A DNA stretch of 47,359 nucleotides from Erythrobacter sanguineus (GTDB lineage: Bacteria > Pseudomonadota > Alphaproteobacteria > Sphingomonadales > Sphingomonadaceae): the NCBI GenBank assembly GCA_945878845.1, contig CAMCUB010000028.1, positions 1 through 47,359 on the forward strand. Direction: 5' to 3'. Of this stretch, positions 43,742-47,359 are shown piece by piece. A program made the translations under genes and the position numbers. A model generated the notes under the pieces. That model was not told the origin of the DNA. It was given only the letters and a program-made list of their open reading frames with translations, and did not search any database. Each line of letters opens with the position of its first letter. Position 1 is the stretch's first letter.

Positions 43742-44647
43742 GTGAAGGTCCTGCGCACGCCGGACGAGGCTTTTGCCGCCGTCGACTTCGCTTTCGCGCC
43801 GCACTATTTCGAGGTGCAGGACGCGGCGAGCGGCACGCCCTTGCGCCTCCACTACATCGACGAAGGCCCGCGCGATGCGCCCATCGTGCTGATGATGCAT
43901 GGCGAGCCGACATGGTGCTACCTCTACCGCCACATGATCGGGCCGGTGGTGGTGGCGGGCTACCGCGTGATCGCGCCCGACCTCATCGGCTTCGGCAAGT
44001 CCGACAAGCCTGCGGCGAAGGCCGACTATTCCTATGCGGCCCATGTCGCGTGGATGCTCCATTGGCTCGAAGGACTGGACCTCAAGGACATCACGCTCGC
44101 CTGTCAGGACTGGGGCTCGCTGATCGGCTTGCGATTGGTCGCCGCTGCGCCTGAGCGGTTCCGCGCGGTGGCGCTGTCCAATGGCGGGCTGCCCGAAGGC
44201 GGTCCGGCCCCGCGCGCTTTCGCGATCTGGCGGGCGTTCTCGAAGTGGAGCCCGGTGTTTCCGATCGGCAAGATCATCGCCAAGGGCACCAAGCGCGCGC
44301 TCTCGGCCGAAGAGATCGCCGCCTATGACGCGCCGTTCCCCGATCCCAGCTACAAAGCCGGCGCGCGGATTTTCCCGAGCTTCGTGCCCTTCGAAGGCAA
44401 TCCGGCGGTGCCCGACCAGAAGGCGGCGTGGCAGGTGTTCGATGCGTGGGACAAGCCCTTCCTCTGCGCCTTCTCTGACGGCGATCCGATCACCCGCACC
44501 GGCGAGACCCGCTTCATCGGCCGAGTCCCCGGCACTGCAGGGCAGGCGCACCGCACTCTCAAGGGCGGGCACTTCATTCAGGAGGACGACCCTGAAGGTT
44601 TCGTCGCCGCCATACTCGATGTCGCAGCCAAGGGAGCGCCGCAATGA
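43742..44647 (+). CDS. Haloalkane dehalogenase (HLD-I-like)
   Basis: 301 residues from the GTG at 43742, which has GGGGAG six bases upstream. The alpha/beta hydrolase fold of haloalkane dehalogenases is clear: [15 protein letters not shown] (halide-binding/oxyanion region), nucleophile Asp123 with Trp124 in CQDWGSLIG, Asp246/Asp248 (SDGDPIT) and His277 (GGHFIQ). The acid position and the Glu-Pro-Thr-Trp region match the DhlA-type subgroup I. It hydrolyses a carbon-halogen bond to alcohol and halide; the natural substrate is unknown. A related epoxide hydrolase or fluoroacetate dehalogenase is less likely because of the Trp after Asp. Ends four bases into the next gene (ATGA). Confidence 0.88.
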   Translation: MKVLRTPDEAFAAVDFAFAPHYFEVQDAASGTPLRLHYIDEGPRDAPIVLMMHGEPTWCYLYRHMIGPVVVAGYRVIAPDLIGFGKSDKPAAKADYSYAAHVAWMLHWLEGLDLKDITLACQDWGSLIGLRLVAAAPERFRAVALSNGGLPEGGPAPRAFAIWRAFSKWSPVFPIGKIIAKGTKRALSAEEIAAYDAPFPDPSYKAGARIFPSFVPFEGNPAVPDQKAAWQVFDAWDKPFLCAFSDGDPITRTGETRFIGRVPGTAGQAHRTLKGGHFIQEDDPEGFVAAILDVAAKGAPQ

Positions 44648-45066
44648 TCGTCACCAACAAGCTCCACCCCGCGCCCGAGCAGGCGATGGCCTTCTTCGCC
44701 GCCGATGATGGCGAGGCGATGTGCATGGTCAATCTGCTCAAGTTCCGCGACAAGGCCGCCTATGCCGACGGCTCCGAACCTGACCTGACGGGGCAGGAGG
44801 CCTATGCCCGCTATGCCGCGGGCGTGCAGGCCTGCCTTGCCGCGGTCGGCGGGCAGGTGCGCTTCAGCGGCGCGGTCACCGGGCTGCTGCTGGGCGAGGT
44901 CGAGGAGCTGTGGGACATGGTGGCGATTGCCGAATACCCCTCGAGGAAGGCGATGCTGATGATGGTGCAGTCGCCCGAATATCAGGCGATCACCAAGCAC
45001 CGCGATGCGGGGCTGGCAGGACAGCTCAACATCTGCACGCGGGTCGCATCAGGCGCGAGCCTCTGA
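44644..45066 (+). CDS. DUF1330 family protein
   Basis: 140-residue small alpha/beta (ferredoxin-like) protein of the DUF1330 group. Its core reads [20 protein letters not shown] and [20 protein letters not shown], followed by [16 protein letters not shown], which is the family signature. The ATG overlaps the dehalogenase stop by four bases and its stop overlaps the sulfatase ATG by one (TGATG). Such proteins are often found in degradation clusters, but the chemistry is not known. Confidence 0.88.
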   Translation: MIVTNKLHPAPEQAMAFFAADDGEAMCMVNLLKFRDKAAYADGSEPDLTGQEAYARYAAGVQACLAAVGGQVRFSGAVTGLLLGEVEELWDMVAIAEYPSRKAMLMMVQSPEYQAITKHRDAGLAGQLNICTRVASGASL

Positions 45067-46733
45067 TGAAGCGCTGGCACAAGGGCCTGCTTGGCACGCT
45101 CGCCGTGCTGGCGCTGGCGGCGGGCGGAGCTTGGACCTTCCGCACCGACCTCGCGCTCGCGCTGGTGCGCTGGAGGAGCACGCAACCGATTGCGGCGAAC
45201 CGCCCCGTGCCCTGGCAGCAAGGCCCCGCCGAGGCCGCACAAAGCCCCGCCGATCGCCCACCCAATATCGTCTTCATCCTGTTCGACGATCTCGGGATGA
45301 ACGACCTCAGCACCTTCGGCGGCGGGGTCGCGGACGGCAGGATCAAGACCCCCAATATCGATAAGCTCGCCGCCGAGGGCGCGATCTTCACCCAGGCTTA
45401 TGCGGGCAACGCCACCTGCTCGCCATCGCGCGCGCAGCTGATGACCGGGCGCTATGCGACCCGCACCGGATTCGAATTCACGCCGACGCCCGCAGGCTTC
45501 CCGCGCATCGTCCCGATGGTCTGGAACCAGATGCACCCCGATCGTCCGCCGATCCTCACCAACGACGCCGCCGAAGCCTCCGCGCCGCCCTTCGAAGAGC
45601 AGGGCCTGCCGCCCGAAGAGGTGACCGTGGCAGAAGTCCTGAAGACGCGCGGCTATCACACCGTCCATATCGGCAAGTGGCACCTCGGCAATGCGCCCGA
45701 GTTCCTGCCGGGGGCGCAGGGCTTTGACGAGAGCCTCAATATGGACGGGCTGCTCCACCTGCCCGAGGATCACCCGGACGCGGTCAACGCGCGCATCGAT
45801 TTCGATCCGATCGACCGCTTCCTGTGGGCCTCGGCGAATTACGCCACGAGCTATAATGGCGGCGCGAAATTCGCTCCCGGCGGCTATCTCGCCGATTACT
45901 GGACCGACGAGAGCCTCAAGGTGATCGAGGCGAACCGCAACCGGCCGTTCTTCCTCTACCTTGCCCAGTGGGGCGTGCATTCGCCCTTGCAGGCGACCAA
46001 GGCGGATTACGAAGCGGTGGGCGACATCGGCTCGCACCGCCTGCGGGTCTATGCCGCGATGCTCCGCGCGCTCGACCGGAGCGTCGGGCGGATCATGGCG
46101 AAGCTGGAGGCCGAGGGGCTGGCCGAGAACACGCTGGTAGTGATTTCCTCGGACAATGGCGCGCCGGGCTATGTGGGCCTCGACGGGCTCAATGCGCCGT
46201 TCCGGGGCGGGAAGGGCAGCTTCTTCGAGGGCGGCATTCGCGTGCCGCTGCTGGCACGCTGGCCGGCGCAGGTCACGGCCGGATCGCGGATCGCGCTCCC
46301 TGTCGGCCAAGTCGATCTGATGCCGACCTTCGCCGCAGTCGCCGGGGCGCCCCTGCCGCAGGGAGTGACGATTGACGGGCGCAACCTGCTTGCCGCGCTG
46401 ACTGGCCGGGGGACTGCGCTTGATCCGCAGACTCCGCTGTTCTGGTCGAGCGGCCATTACAAGGCGGTGCGCGCGGGCGATTGGAAGCTGCAGGTCAACG
46501 GCAAGCAGGGCAAGGCATGGCTCTACAACCTCGCCGCCGACCCGACCGAGCAGCGCAACCTCGCCGCGAGCGAGCCCGCCAAGCGCGCCGAGCTGCAGGC
46601 GCTGATCGCCGCGCATGAACGGGGCCGCAAGCCGCCGCTCTATGCGAGCACCTTCGAAACGCCGGTCTCTATCGACAAGACGCTGGCCGAGCCTTACCGC
46701 GAGGGCGACGAATACATCTACTGGCCGAACTAG
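45066..46733 (+). CDS. Type I sulfatase (CxPxR formylglycine family)
   Basis: 555 residues. Residues 6-25 are an N-terminal membrane anchor or signal (KGLLGTLAVLALAAGGAWTF). The catalytic residue is Cys118 in TCSPSRAQLMTGRYATRTG, the CxPxR motif that must be converted to formylglycine. Metal and sulfate ligands are Asp74/Asp75 (FDDLG), the IGKWHLG block and SSDNGAP. The C terminus has the usual Lys-rich shape up to YIYWPN. The arylsulfatase family is clear; the substrate (aryl, alkyl or carbohydrate sulfate) is not. The FGE lipoprotein of this operon is its likely activator in the periplasm. It ends before a convergent gene. Confidence 0.92.
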   Translation: MKRWHKGLLGTLAVLALAAGGAWTFRTDLALALVRWRSTQPIAANRPVPWQQGPAEAAQSPADRPPNIVFILFDDLGMNDLSTFGGGVADGRIKTPNIDKLAAEGAIFTQAYAGNATCSPSRAQLMTGRYATRTGFEFTPTPAGFPRIVPMVWNQMHPDRPPILTNDAAEASAPPFEEQGLPPEEVTVAEVLKTRGYHTVHIGKWHLGNAPEFLPGAQGFDESLNMDGLLHLPEDHPDAVNARIDFDPIDRFLWASANYATSYNGGAKFAPGGYLADYWTDESLKVIEANRNRPFFLYLAQWGVHSPLQATKADYEAVGDIGSHRLRVYAAMLRALDRSVGRIMAKLEAEGLAENTLVVISSDNGAPGYVGLDGLNAPFRGGKGSFFEGGIRVPLLARWPAQVTAGSRIALPVGQVDLMPTFAAVAGAPLPQGVTIDGRNLLAALTGRGTALDPQTPLFWSSGHYKAVRAGDWKLQVNGKQGKAWLYNLAADPTEQRNLAASEPAKRAELQALIAAHERGRKPPLYASTFETPVSIDKTLAEPYREGDEYIYWPN

Positions 46734-46742
46734 GCGGAGGCG

Positions 46743-47024
46743 CTACCCGACCTCGACCCCTTTCCAGAAGGCGATGCGGTCCCTGATCTCGGCGGCGGCG
46801 GGAAGGGGCTCGGGATAGTACCACGCTGCGTCCGGGTTGCTCGCCCCGTCCACCACCAGCGAATGGTAGGAGGCCGTGCCCTTCCATGGACAGCGCGTCT
46901 GGGTGTTGCTCGGGGCGAGGTAGGCTGCATTGACGCTCGCGCGCGGGAAATAGTGATTGCCCTCGACCACCACGGTCTCGTCGCTCTCGGCGATTACGAC
47001 GCCGTTCCATTTTGCCTTGACCAT
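46743..47024 (-). CDS. DUF427 domain protein
   Basis: 93 residues from the ATG at 47024 (GAGG eight bases upstream); a longer frame upstream has no family resemblance and is not used. The DUF427 core is present: KWNGVVIAESDETVVVEGNH, TRCPWKGTASYH with the conserved Cys-Pro-Trp-Lys-Gly, and AAWYYPEPLPAAAEI. The family is small, single-domain and of unknown function. It is convergent with the sulfatase gene and ends ten bases from it. Confidence 0.88.
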   Translation of the reverse strand: MVKAKWNGVVIAESDETVVVEGNHYFPRASVNAAYLAPSNTQTRCPWKGTASYHSLVVDGASNPDAAWYYPEPLPAAAEIRDRIAFWKGVEVG

Positions 47025-47128
47025 GCTGCGCACCTCTTCTCGTTGAGCGTCGAGGGAGCATAGCAGCACCTGCGCGCCGAGGCTTTCGGGAAATGGCGGC
47101 GCTGGTCTGAGCCCGAGGTTTCTACCAG

Positions 47129-47359
47129 CTATGAGTAGAGCCTTCGCCCGGTTTGATGCCCATGCTTGGGCGTGATGGCAACAACCGGGTTGGGGGTTAA
47201 CCCCCAACCCGGTTTGCCGACTGAACCGGTTCCCATCTCAGCCGGGGTTCTGTTCCCGAGGCTCGAGTGGGGCCGGAAGTGGTTGTAGTCGTGCCGCCAG
47301 TCAGCCAGCACCTGACGAGCATGGCCAAGGCTGGTGAACAGCGTCTCATTCAAGCATTC
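47129..47359 (-). CDS. IS3-family transposase (OrfB), 3' part; gene continues past the window end
   Basis: The minus-strand frame is open at the last base and its visible part begins ECLNETLFTSLGHARQVLAD, followed by WRHDYNHFRPHSSLGNRTPA. These are the conserved final blocks of IS3-family DDE transposases. The catalytic Asp and Glu residues lie upstream, outside the window. The C-terminal tail after TPAE is unusual and contains the palindrome at 47183-47214. The gene ends at 47129; terminal inverted repeats could not be identified. Confidence 0.85.
   Translation of the reverse strand, partial: ECLNETLFTSLGHARQVLADWRHDYNHFRPHSSLGNRTPAEMGTGSVGKPGWGLTPNPVVAITPKHGHQTGRRLYS
47183..47214. repeat. 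Perfect 32-base palindrome
   Basis: AACCGGGTTGGGGGTT (47183-47198) is followed at once by its exact reverse complement (47199-47214). It sits inside the last codons of the IS3-family transposase fragment. It could fold as a long hairpin without loop or act as a binding site, or come from a nested insertion; the role is not known. Confidence 0.7.

Noticed and set aside
44982..46616. Open frame of over 500 codons on the minus strand opposite the sulfatase
   Set aside because: The plus strand has a clear sulfatase with intact catalytic motifs; the antisense frame has no domain and typical shadow composition.

Overview
The window is a GC-rich, gene-dense chromosomal segment, probably from an alphaproteobacterium of the Sphingomonadales (an Erythrobacteraceae-like organism). 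This rests on base composition, codon use, many ATGA/GTGA/TGATG gene overlaps and the mix of families; no rRNA, intact tRNA or housekeeping marker is present to prove it. No CRISPR array or phage module is visible.

Left edge (1-2838): the 3' part of a galE-like epimerase, then about 1.8 kb of scar. The scar holds a decayed IS5-family transposase (stop codons and a frameshift), a repeated GGGGGCAT motif, a sequence resembling the 3' end of a tRNA or tmRNA, and an intrinsic terminator. It looks like the boundary of an old integrated element. The right edge (47129-47359) is the 3' end of an IS3-family transposase that runs off the window.

2839-7557 (minus): a complete tripartite exporter operon (outer-membrane factor, MacA-like adaptor, ABC ATPase, MacB-like permease). 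7848-11859 (plus): a DUF4173-type membrane protein translationally coupled to an OmpR-type response regulator and a sensor kinase. 11885-22616 (minus): an eight-gene run of TldD (with a Tat signal), TldE, a DUF4159 protein, a MoxR ATPase, a DUF58 protein, a BatA-like protein and two large membrane proteins; this is a MoxR/BatA envelope system joined to a TldD/TldE peptidase pair.

22854-29164: a sulfide/persulfide oxidation locus. An ArsR repressor and a peroxiredoxin are divergent from a persulfide dioxygenase, two YeeE/YedE half transporters, a DUF442 protein, a sulfide:quinone oxidoreductase and a SulP anion transporter. A promoter with a consensus -35 box and an overlapping palindrome lies between the two arms. 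29170-31988 (minus): uxuB- and uxaC-like uronate catabolism genes behind a LacI-type operator candidate.

32194-39607 (plus): an acyl-CoA dehydrogenase, a full-length 5-oxoprolinase-type HyuA-HyuB fusion, the DUF969/DUF979 membrane pair and a DUF2891 protein. Three consecutive ATGA overlaps link the last four genes, which suggests an uptake and hydrolysis route for 5-oxoproline or a related lactam. 39695-42081: a wax ester synthase/diacylglycerol acyltransferase with a Lys/Pro/Ala tail, coupled to an alpha/beta hydrolase. 42139-46733: a TetR regulator, a lipoprotein formylglycine-generating enzyme, a haloalkane dehalogenase, a DUF1330 protein and a CxPxR sulfatase, so sulfatase and activating enzyme are encoded together. 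A small DUF427 gene on the minus strand follows.
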